From a virus, in the IMG/VR virus record IMGVR_UViG_3300003323_000149, positions 1-40,435 of that record: a DNA stretch of 40,435 nt, one strand, 5' to 3'. A model generated the notes under the pieces. The model was not told the origin of the DNA, ran no database searches, and was given only the letters and a program-made list of their open reading frames with translations. A program made the position numbers and the translations under genes. Each line of letters begins with the position of its first letter. Position 1 is the first letter of the stretch. Shown here piece by piece: positions 21,245 to 30,240 of this stretch.

Positions 21245-21982
21245 TCAGAAGCCGCCCGTCAAGATGAACCCGGCATCATTTGCGCCGCGCGGCAGGATCG
21301 CGCCATCCATCGCCGCAATGCGGTCAGGCGTGGAGTTGTTGCCCTTGAGAATCTTCTTGTACTTTTCCGCTAGGCGTCTGGTGTCCGGAGGAACAGGGAT
21401 GCCGTAGTCTGCGCAAAGCACCTCAGCCAACGCGTATTGCAGGAACAGGTAGTAGCCCTGCGGGAGCGAGACCGTAGAGGTCAGCGACTCCGGCTGAAAC
21501 AGCATGTCGGTCCAGAAATGGAACTCGGCCGCTTGAGTCGGCACGGGCCACAAGTAGAGCTGGGCCAGCGGGAACGACGCGTTGTAATAGGCGCGCTTGG
21601 GCCAGGGGCCGGGCTGCTGCTTCAGGCCAATGGACGTGTAGCCGTCCGTGTCCACAAGGTCGCACGGAAAGTCCACCGGGCTGCCTGATGTTGTGAGACG
21701 CGAGTAGGCCTGAGTGATCCGCAGCGGGCGCTGAATGTTCACCTCGCCACCAACGCCAACCGTGTACGTGGACTTCCCGGGCGTCAAAGAGATGATGTTT
21801 TCGTTGTTGTTGTAAACCGCCAGATGCTCGTTGGAGAGTACGTCCAGCAGACCATTCAGCGAGTCCAGCGCGGCGTTGGCGTCTTCATTGCTGATCGGCT
21901 CGCCGGCCGCGTATTCGCCGGTCTTCCGGAGAGCGCCCGTGATCAGGTCAAGGGCGTTTTTGGTGGTCGGATCGGTAGCCAT
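21245..21982 (-). CDS. P22 gp4-like tail accessory / head-completion protein
   Basis: A 245-residue helical protein beginning ATDPTTKNALDLITGALRKT and containing ANAALDSLNGLLDVLSNEHL and YYLFLQYALAEVLCADYGIP. This matches the P22 gp4 family, which assembles under the portal as the tail adaptor. P22 gp4 is about 166 residues; this version has a longer beta-rich middle (residues 60-170), as in many environmental podoviruses. The original gp4 has muramidase activity; I cannot identify catalytic residues here. Confidence 0.82.
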   Translation of the reverse strand: MATDPTTKNALDLITGALRKTGEYAAGEPISNEDANAALDSLNGLLDVLSNEHLAVYNNNENIISLTPGKSTYTVGVGGEVNIQRPLRITQAYSRLTTSGSPVDFPCDLVDTDGYTSIGLKQQPGPWPKRAYYNASFPLAQLYLWPVPTQAAEFHFWTDMLFQPESLTSTVSLPQGYYLFLQYALAEVLCADYGIPVPPDTRRLAEKYKKILKGNNSTPDRIAAMDGAILPRGANDAGFILTGGF

Positions 21983-21984
21983 GC

Positions 21985-23178
21985 TCAGTAAACGACGTTG
22001 ACGCCGTTGACAGTGGCAGCAACGCGACCGTCACCGTTGGCGATGTTGCAGCCCGTGATCGGCCCAGAAAGAAGCAGGGTCCGTATCTCGTTCCATGCGG
22101 CGATCATTGATTGCCGCATGTACATCTGGTCGTTATCGAAGGCGTACCAAAAGTACCTTTCGACCCCAAGCGACGCTGCCAGCAAGAGAGCGCGCTTCAG
22201 CCATTTGGCGCGGATGGTGTCGTTGACACCGTAGCTGGGCTCAAGAATGCCGGTTTCTGTGTTCCAGATGCCTTGGGCCATGCTGCGGGCAGTCAGCGTG
22301 GCTTGGACGTTTGCGACCTGGTTTTGGTGAATCTGGAAGTTGTACTTCGGCGGGTACATGTGGATCCCGCACTTATCAATCCACAGCTTGCCGGTGCCGC
22401 TGGCGCTGTCGCTAGCGTCAAGGAACGACTGCAGGTATGCATTGCCGGTGCCGCCCGTCTCTGGTTCCTGGACGATGGGGCCGATGATCTGCGCTGTGGC
22501 GTCGATGCCGGCCAGGATTTGTTTTGCTCGGCGCATGAGCACCGCCAGCTGAGCGGCCGATCCCGACCAATACGAGGTGTAGTTGCACTCGTTCCACAGC
22601 TCGTAATACTTGATCTTGCCGAGGTAGCGGTTGAAAACCGCGGTGCAATAGTTGTCCCAGAAGGTCGTGCTGCTGGGCGGTTGGTTTGTCGCTCGCGCCG
22701 TGGTGCCGTTGTCGTATTTGCCTGTGTTCGGCGTGCTGGCGCTGGCCCAGTCGGGCGTGAACCCGAGCGTGAACATGATTTCCTTGCCTGCCGCGTTCAT
22801 CGCGTTGACCCAGGCATCGGAGTTGGTGAAATCAAACGTGCCGTTGGCTGGGTTCAACGTCACCCAGCGTTGACCACCCGTGCCGCCCGAGTCGTGCGAA
22901 CGTGCAATAGCAAATGGCACCTGAGCGATTGCCGCAGGGATGTTCGCCACCTGCTGCACATGCATCCCAAAAAAGCTCGCCGTGATCTGCCTGGAGCCTT
23001 GGAACACCGACGTAAACGCACTGTTCGGCGTGGTGGGCGCCGGATACGTCCAGAGGTCCGACGTCGTGTAGCAGGTGTAATTGCCGTTGCCAGCCACGAC
23101 CTCGATCACATCGGATGGAATCGGCGACGACGGAATATTCACCCCGTCTTTGACGGTGGTGGTGATGACGGTCGGCAT
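21985..23178 (-). CDS. Virion-encoded glycoside hydrolase, (beta/alpha)8 clan GH-A-like
   Basis: A 397-residue protein with features of a retaining clan GH-A glycosidase. KYYELWNECNYT carries the probable acid/base (W195-N-E197). CGIHMYP carries the conserved His/Tyr pair. GIWNTETGI carries the probable nucleophile E308, 111 residues downstream, within the usual spacing. The barrel start (ASFFGMHVQQVANIP, WVTLNPANGTFDF, EIMFTLGFTPDWAS) resembles GH39/GH5 enzymes. The first 60 residues look like a separate small attachment domain. It lies between the coat gene and gp4, not with the tailspike, so it is probably a virion-bound polysaccharide depolymerase or binder. Confidence 0.75.
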   Translation of the reverse strand: MPTVITTTVKDGVNIPSSPIPSDVIEVVAGNGNYTCYTTSDLWTYPAPTTPNSAFTSVFQGSRQITASFFGMHVQQVANIPAAIAQVPFAIARSHDSGGTGGQRWVTLNPANGTFDFTNSDAWVNAMNAAGKEIMFTLGFTPDWASASTPNTGKYDNGTTARATNQPPSSTTFWDNYCTAVFNRYLGKIKYYELWNECNYTSYWSGSAAQLAVLMRRAKQILAGIDATAQIIGPIVQEPETGGTGNAYLQSFLDASDSASGTGKLWIDKCGIHMYPPKYNFQIHQNQVANVQATLTARSMAQGIWNTETGILEPSYGVNDTIRAKWLKRALLLAASLGVERYFWYAFDNDQMYMRQSMIAAWNEIRTLLLSGPITGCNIANGDGRVAATVNGVNVVY

Positions 23179-23180
23179 CG

Positions 23181-23993
23181 TCAGGCGCCGTAGAAATGGA
23201 CGATGCGGATGCGCTGAAGGGTCGCCACGTTGCTGCCCGATCCGGCCACGGGGAACTGAGCAGTGACGGTCAGCTGCTGCGCCGTGCCAAAGTCCACTGT
23301 GCTGGTCGTGACCGCGCTAGCAGAAAACGTGTTGACTGAGGCTGCGTTGGCAGGGTTACTGACTTGCCCGGACTGGCTATTGCGGTTCGTCATCGGGAAG
23401 ATGCGAACCAACGTGGTGTTGCCCGTGATGGTCAGGTCATCCAACACAACGCCGCCGAAGCGCACGCGCAAGCGCACGGATACGCCAGTGGGCAAAGACC
23501 ATGTGCTCAGGATCTGCAGTTCGCTGCTGGCGCCTAGCGTGTTCGCCGGGATGTTCAGCGTGTACAGCGAGTTGGATTCGTTGGCGTCCGCGTCGTTCTT
23601 GGATTGAGCCGTGCCTTGCGCGAGCCCAAGCGTCACCACCGGAGGAAGAGGCATCAGGTACGCAGAAGGGTTGCTAGCCCGCGCCGTGACGCGATAGATC
23701 TGTCCGGCGCCCAAAAGAATGGATGCGGTATCGCCGTTGAGGGTTGCCGAGCCAGAGACAGCCAGCGTTGCTGTACCAGACGCGGGGCCGATCAGCGTCA
23801 GTCCCGCAGGGAGCGGGGCGACATTTGTCAGCGTGTAGGTAACGCCTGAGGCCAGCTCAAAGACGCCTCCGTTGTCGCCAATGTCCGCAGACCGAGAAGC
23901 AGACAACAGGAACGACGACCCGGAATTGGGCGCGGAAGTGATGACGACGTTAGGAGACGCTGCAACCGAAGGTCCGCCGTTGACTGAAGGCAT
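23181..23993 (-). CDS. Beta-rich virion protein (head fibre or decoration candidate)
   Basis: A 270-residue protein; ATG 23993 is preferred over TTG 24005. Composition is Ser/Thr/Ala/Gly/Val rich with no Cys, and reads as tandem beta-sandwich domains (ELASGVTYTLTNVAPLPAGL, GSATLNGDTASILLGAGQIY; then STWSLPTGVSVRLRVRFGGV). It starts just after an intrinsic terminator and is followed by the glycosidase gene. A head-surface or fibre role is inferred from its position behind the coat gene. Confidence 0.6.
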   Translation of the reverse strand: MPSVNGGPSVAASPNVVITSAPNSGSSFLLSASRSADIGDNGGVFELASGVTYTLTNVAPLPAGLTLIGPASGTATLAVSGSATLNGDTASILLGAGQIYRVTARASNPSAYLMPLPPVVTLGLAQGTAQSKNDADANESNSLYTLNIPANTLGASSELQILSTWSLPTGVSVRLRVRFGGVVLDDLTITGNTTLVRIFPMTNRNSQSGQVSNPANAASVNTFSASAVTTSTVDFGTAQQLTVTAQFPVAGSGSNVATLQRIRIVHFYGA

Positions 23994-24007
23994 GTGTTCA
24001 CCCAAAG

Positions 24008-24038
24008 AAAAAGCCCCTGGCCGTGAGGCGCAGGGGCT
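24008..24038 (-). terminator. Intrinsic terminator between two virion genes
   Basis: On the - strand AGCCCCTG (24038-24031) and CAGGGGCT (24019-24012) form an 8-base stem with an 11-base loop, followed by TTTTC. It lies after the 125-residue virion gene and before the 270-residue one. Confidence 0.85.
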
Positions 24039-24054
24039 GGTGGAGCGAGTCCGC

Positions 24055-24432
24055 TTAGATCAGCGGCAACGTGGTCGGGAGATTGCCGACGTACTGCGGC
24101 AGAAGACGGATCACGTTCAGCGCGTAGATCTCACTGGCAGTCGGCGTGATGCCGGCGCCGGTGTTATTGCCGAAGGTCAACGCCAAAGTGTTGGCTGCGG
24201 AGACGCGAGCACCGACCAACGACAAGCCGGCCTGAGCGGTGGGCTTGTACGCGGTGATGATGTCGCCCACTTGCAGGCCGGTCACGGTGAACGTTTGTTC
24301 TGCCGTGGTGTTGGCGGCGACGATGGCGGGTGAGAGGGTGGTGCCGATCATCACGTCGAACAGGTTGTTCGTGTAGCCGATGCCGGTCTGGTTGGCCGTC
24401 GTGACTGACGGTCCGGGATTGCTGTTAGCCAT
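24055..24432 (-). CDS. Small head protein after the coat gene (decoration candidate)
   Basis: A 125-residue, Thr/Ala/Asn-rich protein (TVTGLQVGDIITAYKPTAQA, GLSLVGARVSAANTLALTFG, NNTGAGITPTASEIYALNVI) with an immunoglobulin-like strand pattern. It directly follows the coat gene but is separated from it and from the next gene by intrinsic terminators on both sides, so its dosage may be set independently. Placement after the coat gene suggests a head decoration protein; no family is recognised. Confidence 0.6.
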   Translation of the reverse strand: MANSNPGPSVTTANQTGIGYTNNLFDVMIGTTLSPAIVAANTTAEQTFTVTGLQVGDIITAYKPTAQAGLSLVGARVSAANTLALTFGNNTGAGITPTASEIYALNVIRLLPQYVGNLPTTLPLI

Positions 24433-24450
24433 GGTTTTCCTTTCAGAAAG

Positions 24451-24473
24451 CAGAAAGGCCCCCGGAGGGGCCT
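24451..24473 (-). terminator. Intrinsic terminator after the coat gene
   Basis: On the - strand AGGCCCC-TCCG-GGGGCCT (24473-24456) is followed by TTCTG. It lies eight bases after the coat gene would begin on the template map, between the 125-residue head gene start and the coat stop. Its weak T run suggests partial termination. Confidence 0.7.
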
Positions 24474-24480
24474 AGCTTGA

Positions 24481-25809
24481 TCAGCCGGTGACGCGGCAGG
24501 ACAGTTCGCGGTACAGCGGTGCGACTCCGTACAGGATGTCGATACGCGTCGGAAGGGCGTCGTTGTTGATCGTGTACTGACGCACGATGCGCATCGACAC
24601 GCCAACGTCCTTGTGCGCCGCGCGAGCCGCCATGTCCACACCGCCAGGGAGCGGCAGGTCAGCGCTCACGAAGGTGAACGAGTCCTTGTGGAACAGCAGG
24701 TTCTGAGGGCCGGTCAGGGCGCCAGCGGTGCTGTTGGTCATGTTGATGGACGCGCCGTTGGTCGGGGCCTGCGACACGTTCTGGAACTGACCGCCGCTGA
24801 TGATCGCAACCGCGATGGTCACGCTCAGGCGGCCAGAACCGTCAGCGGTGTAGACACCACCGACCACGTTGCCGAACACGTCGGTCGTGGGCGTGAAAGT
24901 GCCGAACGCTGGGGTGCCGACAGGCGGAACCACCACGAACGTGCGCAATTGCGAGGTGCCTGCGCGGTTCTGCGGGTTGGCCATGTACACGGCAGTGGCG
25001 CCAGAGCCGATGGAGAACGTGTCGCCGACGTTCAACACGGCAGTGGAGGCCGTCCAGCCCGTGGTGTACAGCGTGCCCTTGTCGGCCCAGCCAGTGGTCA
25101 GCAGGGCGGTCGAGGCGTTGGCCGTGGAGAACACCGGAGTGCCAGCCTTCGCGGCGAAGGTCTGGTAGTTGATGTTCTGGTCCATGTACCAGTTCGCGCC
25201 CAGCGTCTCGCGAGCGACCATGCCCTTCTTGTACTGCTCGCCGATCTGCGCCTGGGGGTTGAACAGACCTTGCAGGCCGCCAGTCATGGAGGCGTTGGTG
25301 GTCTGGTCTTGCACCAGGTATCGGTCGCCGTCGCGCTGGGCGGCTTCGGTGTCCAGCACAGCACCGGCCTGCAGGAACGGGGCGGTGGTAGTGGGCAGAG
25401 TGCCGGCCGTGCCAACGATGTTGGCGGTGTTGTTCTTCATCGTCTGGGCGACGAAGTAGTCCACCGAGTTGGCCAGTGCGGCGATCTTGGGCTTCAGGAC
25501 GCGCTTGCTGAACATGTCCATGGACAGCAGCAGGTCCGAAGTGATGAACTGCGTGTCAACGTGCGCCTGATTGGTCAGCGAGACCGGCACAGAGGTTTCA
25601 ACGAAGTCCTGCACCGACAGCGCCGGGCCACCGGAGACGGTGAAGCGCGCGGGCTTGCGGATGTTTACCGTGTAGCCGATCTTGGCGCCGTCAACGCCGA
25701 AGCGGTCGTCGTACTCGCGGTTGATCTTGTCGGTCAGGACCAGTTCGTTTTCGAGGATCATCAGACCCTCATTCGTGATGTCGGAGATTGTGAGAAGTTG
25801 GTTAGGCAT
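24481..25809 (-). CDS. Major capsid protein, P22 coat family
   Basis: A 442-residue protein starting at ATG 25809 (MPNQLLTISDITNEGLMILE, NELVLTDKINREYDDRFGVD). This N-terminus and GYTVNIRKPARF are hallmarks of the P22 gp5-type coat protein with the HK97 fold; P22 coat is 430 residues. Positioned after scaffold, as in P22. A longer frame to 25836 is open, but that part is upstream leader containing the terminator. Intrinsic terminators flank the gene on both sides. Confidence 0.9.
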   Translation of the reverse strand: MPNQLLTISDITNEGLMILENELVLTDKINREYDDRFGVDGAKIGYTVNIRKPARFTVSGGPALSVQDFVETSVPVSLTNQAHVDTQFITSDLLLSMDMFSKRVLKPKIAALANSVDYFVAQTMKNNTANIVGTAGTLPTTTAPFLQAGAVLDTEAAQRDGDRYLVQDQTTNASMTGGLQGLFNPQAQIGEQYKKGMVARETLGANWYMDQNINYQTFAAKAGTPVFSTANASTALLTTGWADKGTLYTTGWTASTAVLNVGDTFSIGSGATAVYMANPQNRAGTSQLRTFVVVPPVGTPAFGTFTPTTDVFGNVVGGVYTADGSGRLSVTIAVAIISGGQFQNVSQAPTNGASINMTNSTAGALTGPQNLLFHKDSFTFVSADLPLPGGVDMAARAAHKDVGVSMRIVRQYTINNDALPTRIDILYGVAPLYRELSCRVTG

Positions 25810-25821
25810 GACGTGCACCAA

Positions 25822-25846
25822 AACAAAAGCCCGCACGAGGCGGGCT
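25822..25846 (-). terminator. Intrinsic terminator between scaffold and coat genes
   Basis: On the - strand AGCCCGC-CTCGT-GCGGGCT (25846-25828) is followed by TTTGTTT. The 19-base hairpin is identical to that at 14074-14092, and the bases just upstream (cccaac/ccc) are also similar. Confidence 0.8.
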
Positions 25847-25869
25847 GGGTTGAGTTGGGCACCTGACGA

Positions 25870-26703
25870 TCAGCGCTTGGCCAGCTCTGCCTTTCGACGC
25901 TCTCGGTAGGAGGCGAAGTCAGGCGCAGGGCCGGGGTTGTGCGACGTTGACCCCTTCACGGGGGTGATCGGATCGGGTGCCCGCTTGGGCACAGGCTTGG
26001 AAATCGGGGCGGGGCTGGGGTCTGCGGACAGTTCCGCTTCAAGTTCGGCGAGGGCTTTGACCGCTCGGTAGGGCCGCATTGCTGCGATCCGGCGGGCATC
26101 GTCCGGGTGCTTGGCGAGGTAGTAAGTCAACAGCGGGCCTTGCTCCGATTCCTTGATCGCCATGATCACGAAATCGGGAACGTTGACCGTTGCCGCAGAC
26201 ACCACCTCGTCAAAGTCGTCGATCTCTTTGCGGGTCTTGTCGAGGCGGGACAGGAAAGCGGTTTCGACTTCCTGCGCCTCTTGCTTCAGACGCTCCTGCT
26301 GCTCTTCGAGCTTCATCGCGGCGACCTTCCATGCGGCCAACGCGTCAAGGAAGTCATCGTCCGAATCGAATTTCGACCGGTCGGGCCTCTCGGCGTTGTT
26401 GATTGGGGATCGCTGCGAAGACTCCAGTCGAGACAAGCGCTCTTCCAGTTCGCGACTGCGTCGCTCGGCAGCTTCGGCTCTCGCGTCGGCTTCTTTGCGA
26501 CTGTTGATCACTTCCTGGATGCGCTCTGCCGCCGTCTTCTTCTTCGGCTGCGCCTCCTCACTGGTCTGCGACTCCGATTGCTCGGACGACTCTGACGCGG
26601 TCTCTTGCGTGGTCGCGGGCTTGGTGAGGTTTTCCAGAGTTGTCACCCTGGACATCGATGCTTCACGCGCATCAGTCGTCTCAGCCTTGTTTGGCTCTGT
26701 CAT
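25870..26703 (-). CDS. Scaffolding protein
   Basis: A 277-residue acidic, highly charged protein. It has a disordered Glu/Ser/Thr-rich N-terminus, a strong coiled coil (residues about 60-95: QEVINSRKEADARAEAAERR, SRELEERLSRLESS), further helices, and a short basic C-terminal helix (YRERRKAELAKR) of the kind scaffolds use to bind coat. Position between portal and coat equals P22 gp8, and length is near gp8 (303). Assignment is by context and composition. Confidence 0.8.
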   Translation of the reverse strand: MTEPNKAETTDAREASMSRVTTLENLTKPATTQETASESSEQSESQTSEEAQPKKKTAAERIQEVINSRKEADARAEAAERRSRELEERLSRLESSQRSPINNAERPDRSKFDSDDDFLDALAAWKVAAMKLEEQQERLKQEAQEVETAFLSRLDKTRKEIDDFDEVVSAATVNVPDFVIMAIKESEQGPLLTYYLAKHPDDARRIAAMRPYRAVKALAELEAELSADPSPAPISKPVPKRAPDPITPVKGSTSHNPGPAPDFASYRERRKAELAKR

Positions 26704-26769
26704 GGTTAACGCCCATTAGTCGATTGCAGAGAGGGTCTGCGGCCCTTGGCGATGACGTTCGCCAGAAAC

Positions 26770-26794
26770 GAAAAAGCCGCCTCGGTGGGCGGCT
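26770..26794 (-). terminator. Intrinsic terminator between portal and scaffold genes
   Basis: On the - strand AGCCGCC-CACCGA-GGCGGCT (26794-26775) is followed by TTTTTC. It lies in the 108-base gap between the two genes. Confidence 0.85.
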
Positions 26795-26811
26795 GTGATG
26801 GGTGGACTTGA

Positions 26812-28884
26812 CTACGTGTGATCGTTGTCGTGCTTGTCCTGACCCAGCATGAGGTCTGTGCGGGCTTCCAGGATCGATTCGAATCGGTCCTCGTTGACCC
26901 GCAGCGTGGTGTCGTGAATCTTGGTCTCGGCAACGAGGCGGGCGCGCTCGTCTTCGCCCAATTCCTTGATGTGCAGTCGGCTGGTCTCTGCGGCCTGCTT
27001 CTCGCGCTCGCGAAGCGTGATGGCGGCTTCCTTCTCTTGGAGGCCAAACACCTTTGCCTGCTTTTCCATCGATAGCTGCTGGACTTGCTTTTGGGCAACC
27101 TGCAGCTGGCCCATGAGGTTCGCGATGATCTCGCGGGCCTTCGGGTCCATGTCCTTCGGGATTTGCTCCTGAGCCATCGCCAGCGGATTGGCCATTTTGA
27201 GGCGTTCGGCCAGCTTGCGCGCCATCGGCCAATCCATCTGCCCGACCACGAGATCTCCTGCCAGCTCGGCGAGTTGCGGCATCTTGGCCACCAGTTCAAT
27301 CAGCATCGCGGCCGACTCCTGGCGCTTAGTGTCGTAACCAGGGCCGGTGTCCATGATCACGTCATAGCGGCCGACGCTCATGTCATTGAGCACCTTATCG
27401 GTCGCCTGCTCGTTGATCGTCACCGCATCGGGGATGCCGTCCTCACCGATGATCCGCACCACTTGCTGATGGTTGTACACATGCGGGATCAGGTCGAGGA
27501 TGACGATGCCAACCGCCCGTATGGAGCGGGTCAGGTTGTCATAGAAGTGGAAGTTCGACAGGTCGCTCTGCGCCTGGCGCTCGGCGACCATCTTCCCGGA
27601 GGTCTCTTGGCCCGGCGCACCCAATGCCGGGTCGAACATGCCGGCAACAGCTTTGAGGTCTTCGCTGGCCGCCATGGCAGCATTGACCGATGCCGCTGGG
27701 ACGGCCTGGGGCTGCAGGCGGTTCGGAGGCGGCAGCGCGTTACCGGCATCGTCCTGCACCGGCTTGTAAGTCAGCGTCGAGTGGTTCTTGACGTTAGCCG
27801 TAGCCCACTCGTCTTCGTGGTTCTCGGTCTGCCCTTCAGCCACCAGCCACGGCGCCTTCGGGGCCAGCGCGACAAACTCAGTCTCCTGGGTGCGCCAGAA
27901 GTTGTACATCCGCTGCGGGTCTTTCAACTGCCGGACCATGCCGTAGCGAATGGTCTTGCCGTTGTCGATCAGCTCGGCGCCGTAGACCGGGATGATCGGA
28001 ATGTACTTGCCAGGCCACTCGCGCTTCTCAAGCTCCTGGGTGGCTGTGACCTTGGACCAGCGAATGACGCGGCGCATGGTGCTGCGCAGGTCGATCACCA
28101 TCAGGTCGCCGACGACATCACCCTCCTTCGGGCTGGATAGCCCAATGGCCGACGCCAAGGCAGTTGACCCGTCCTGGAACCGAAGCAGCGTGTCCGGCTC
28201 TTCCTCGACGCGCCAGAACTCGGCAATCAGCGTCTCTTCGCGCTGGCTGTAGGCGTCTCGCTCGTCGCCCTCGCCGCTCTTGAAGTCGTTCAGCTTGGCC
28301 TTTGGGTACAGGCGGCGGAACTCATCCTTCTTGATGCGGTCGGTAACCACGGCCCATTGCATGTCCAGGCCATCGGGAGCCGTGCTGGACGGGTCGATGT
28401 AGATCGAGAACGGGTTACGCACCCGGTCGATGTAGATGTCCTGATCGAAGCTGGTTTCGTCGCAGTACCGATAGCCGACGCGGACATAGCCCCAGCCCAT
28501 GCGGGTCTGAAAGTCCGCTGCGGTGTCGTAAGCAGCGTCAGCGCCGCTCTGCACCTCAATGTGACGAATCAGGCCTTCAATGACCTCTGCGACATCCTGG
28601 TCAGCCCCACTCGAAACCGGATGCACCTTGATCCGGGGCCGCTGCTGGCGCATGTTGTTGACCACGGACCGCACGAAGGTGTCGGTCTTGTTGATGGTCA
28701 GGCATGGCCGGCGGTCCAGCAGCCGGGCCATCTTGATGTCGGCGGGCCACTGGTCCCCAGCACTGAAGCGAAGGTCTTCCAGGGCCGCAGCGCGGTTGCC
28801 GCCGTCAGCATCCTCCGCGAGACGGACGCAATGCATCGCTCGCTCCGCGACTGACATCGGAGCGGGTCTTTCGTTGCGTGCCAT
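26812..28884 (-). CDS. Portal protein, P22 gp1 family
   Basis: A 690-residue portal protein. Family features include the N-terminal RFSAGDQWPADIKMARLLDR, RPCLTINKTDTFVRSVVNNM and RQQRPRIKVHPVSSGADQDV, the middle QTENHEDEWATANVKNHSTL, TSGKMVAERQAQSDLSNFHF and YDVIMDTGPGYDTKRQESAA, and a long C-terminal coiled barrel (from about 560). P22 portal is 725 residues. It forms the dodecameric vertex through which TerL pumps DNA. Start ATG 28884, three bases after the terminase stop. Confidence 0.93.
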   Translation of the reverse strand: MARNERPAPMSVAERAMHCVRLAEDADGGNRAAALEDLRFSAGDQWPADIKMARLLDRRPCLTINKTDTFVRSVVNNMRQQRPRIKVHPVSSGADQDVAEVIEGLIRHIEVQSGADAAYDTAADFQTRMGWGYVRVGYRYCDETSFDQDIYIDRVRNPFSIYIDPSSTAPDGLDMQWAVVTDRIKKDEFRRLYPKAKLNDFKSGEGDERDAYSQREETLIAEFWRVEEEPDTLLRFQDGSTALASAIGLSSPKEGDVVGDLMVIDLRSTMRRVIRWSKVTATQELEKREWPGKYIPIIPVYGAELIDNGKTIRYGMVRQLKDPQRMYNFWRTQETEFVALAPKAPWLVAEGQTENHEDEWATANVKNHSTLTYKPVQDDAGNALPPPNRLQPQAVPAASVNAAMAASEDLKAVAGMFDPALGAPGQETSGKMVAERQAQSDLSNFHFYDNLTRSIRAVGIVILDLIPHVYNHQQVVRIIGEDGIPDAVTINEQATDKVLNDMSVGRYDVIMDTGPGYDTKRQESAAMLIELVAKMPQLAELAGDLVVGQMDWPMARKLAERLKMANPLAMAQEQIPKDMDPKAREIIANLMGQLQVAQKQVQQLSMEKQAKVFGLQEKEAAITLREREKQAAETSRLHIKELGEDERARLVAETKIHDTTLRVNEDRFESILEARTDLMLGQDKHDNDHT

Positions 28885-28887
28885 GGG

Positions 28888-30240
28888 TTAGCCCATCCAG
28901 CCGCCGACGCTGATCGGCTGCGCCACACGGGGCTTTTTCTCTTCGGTCTTGGACGAGGTGCGAACAAGGCTCGGGAACAGCTCCGCCAGCACCCAGATCC
29001 ACGCGTCAGCGCGGTTGGGCGAGTTCTCGCCCAGGTAGCCGTAAGTGCTGAATGCCGTCAATTCGTCTTCCAACTCAATGAACTGGCCCGCGTGCCGGAC
29101 CTTGCCTTGTTCATACAGGGCGCTGAATGGCTCAGCGCGCTGTACCTTGCCGCGCGATGCCGTCACCTTCTTGATGGTCGGCCGCACGCTCTCTGATGCC
29201 GCTGCGGAGCGGATGGTTTGCATCACCATCTCTCCGCCGTAGTTCGTCTCACCGACGATGGCGTCGCCGCCGTGTCGTTGCCATGCCTGCACCGCGATCC
29301 GGCCCCAGGTGGCGGGGCCGGCCTTGACGGTGCAGTCCTCTAGCAGGTAGGCGTTGCCATCCACACCCAGGCCGCCAACCACAATGCCTATGGCGTCGTT
29401 GTCGGCGTTGTCCACGTCGCCTGAGCCGCTGGGGTCAACCCCCACCACAATGCGCACCATCTCCGGCAGTTCAGTGCCTGCCCGCCATTTGTCGATTGAC
29501 TCCGGCGGGAATAGCTGGTTCGGCGTGGCGTCGCTGAATTCGCCCTTCAGGAAGCGCTTCTGAAGCCTGGCTGACATGCCTTGCAGCGTGGCCAGGTAGT
29601 TGCTGCTCAGGTTCTGCGCGTTGTCCCCAGGGTTGATCTGGAAACTCGCGTAGTCGGCTGGGTTCTGAAGAGCCCGGCCCGTCTCCGGGTCTCGCTTTTC
29701 AATGAAGCGCTTGTACGACCAGTGCGCCTTTGAGGGCGGGTTGCAGTCATAGAACGCCCGCACCTTCAGAGGCTGAGGCGCCCTGCCCTTGATGTCCGTC
29801 TCGACGTACTGCGCCAAGCGGGTCAGGGCGATGTCCACCGATCCCATGGGGATTTGCGAACACTCGTTGAAGTAAACCGTGCTGAACTCCTTGCCCAGCA
29901 CCTTTTCAACGCGCTCTTTGTCATCCAGCCCGGAGAACCAAATCTCGGAGCCGTTGTCGAAGCTCGCGTAGCCGTCGCCCTTGTGGAGCGTGTAGTTCAC
30001 CCCAGGGAACGCCAGCTTCATGACCTTCGGGAAGGTGTCCAGCACGATGGACTCGTGCACATGCAGCGCGCGGAATCGGAAGATGCCGTGGCGACTGCCG
30101 GGCGCCTTGAGGGCGCGAAATACGATGTTCCTGACGTGCAGGAAGGTTTTCCCGCTCCGCGACCCGCCAAACAGCATGCAGTGGGTAGCTGGACCGGAAA
30201 GGACCGCCTGCGCCTGTAATTGGCGCGCGGTGAGTTGCAT
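28888..30240 (-). CDS. Terminase large subunit
   Basis: A 450-residue packaging motor. Walker A is FGGSRSGKT (24-32), Walker B and catalytic Glu are VYFNECSQIP, and the coupling motif region is in AFYDCNPP. The C-terminal RNase H-like nuclease shows VGVDPSGSG, GETNYGGEM and NRADAWIWVLAELF as the acidic residues. It overlaps the TerS stop by one base. With P22-type head genes, headful packaging from a pac site is expected, which agrees with the circular permutation of the assembled genome. Confidence 0.93.
   Translation of the reverse strand: MQLTARQLQAQAVLSGPATHCMLFGGSRSGKTFLHVRNIVFRALKAPGSRHGIFRFRALHVHESIVLDTFPKVMKLAFPGVNYTLHKGDGYASFDNGSEIWFSGLDDKERVEKVLGKEFSTVYFNECSQIPMGSVDIALTRLAQYVETDIKGRAPQPLKVRAFYDCNPPSKAHWSYKRFIEKRDPETGRALQNPADYASFQINPGDNAQNLSSNYLATLQGMSARLQKRFLKGEFSDATPNQLFPPESIDKWRAGTELPEMVRIVVGVDPSGSGDVDNADNDAIGIVVGGLGVDGNAYLLEDCTVKAGPATWGRIAVQAWQRHGGDAIVGETNYGGEMVMQTIRSAAASESVRPTIKKVTASRGKVQRAEPFSALYEQGKVRHAGQFIELEDELTAFSTYGYLGENSPNRADAWIWVLAELFPSLVRTSSKTEEKKPRVAQPISVGGWMG

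Noticed and set aside
22111-23193. A 360-codon + strand frame over the glycosidase gene
   Set aside because: Antisense shadow; the - strand frame has coherent catalytic motifs.
24613-25866. A 417-codon + strand frame over the coat gene
   Set aside because: It is the mirror of the well-supported coat gene; Arg/Val/Gly-rich composition and no motif. A shadow caused by high GC.
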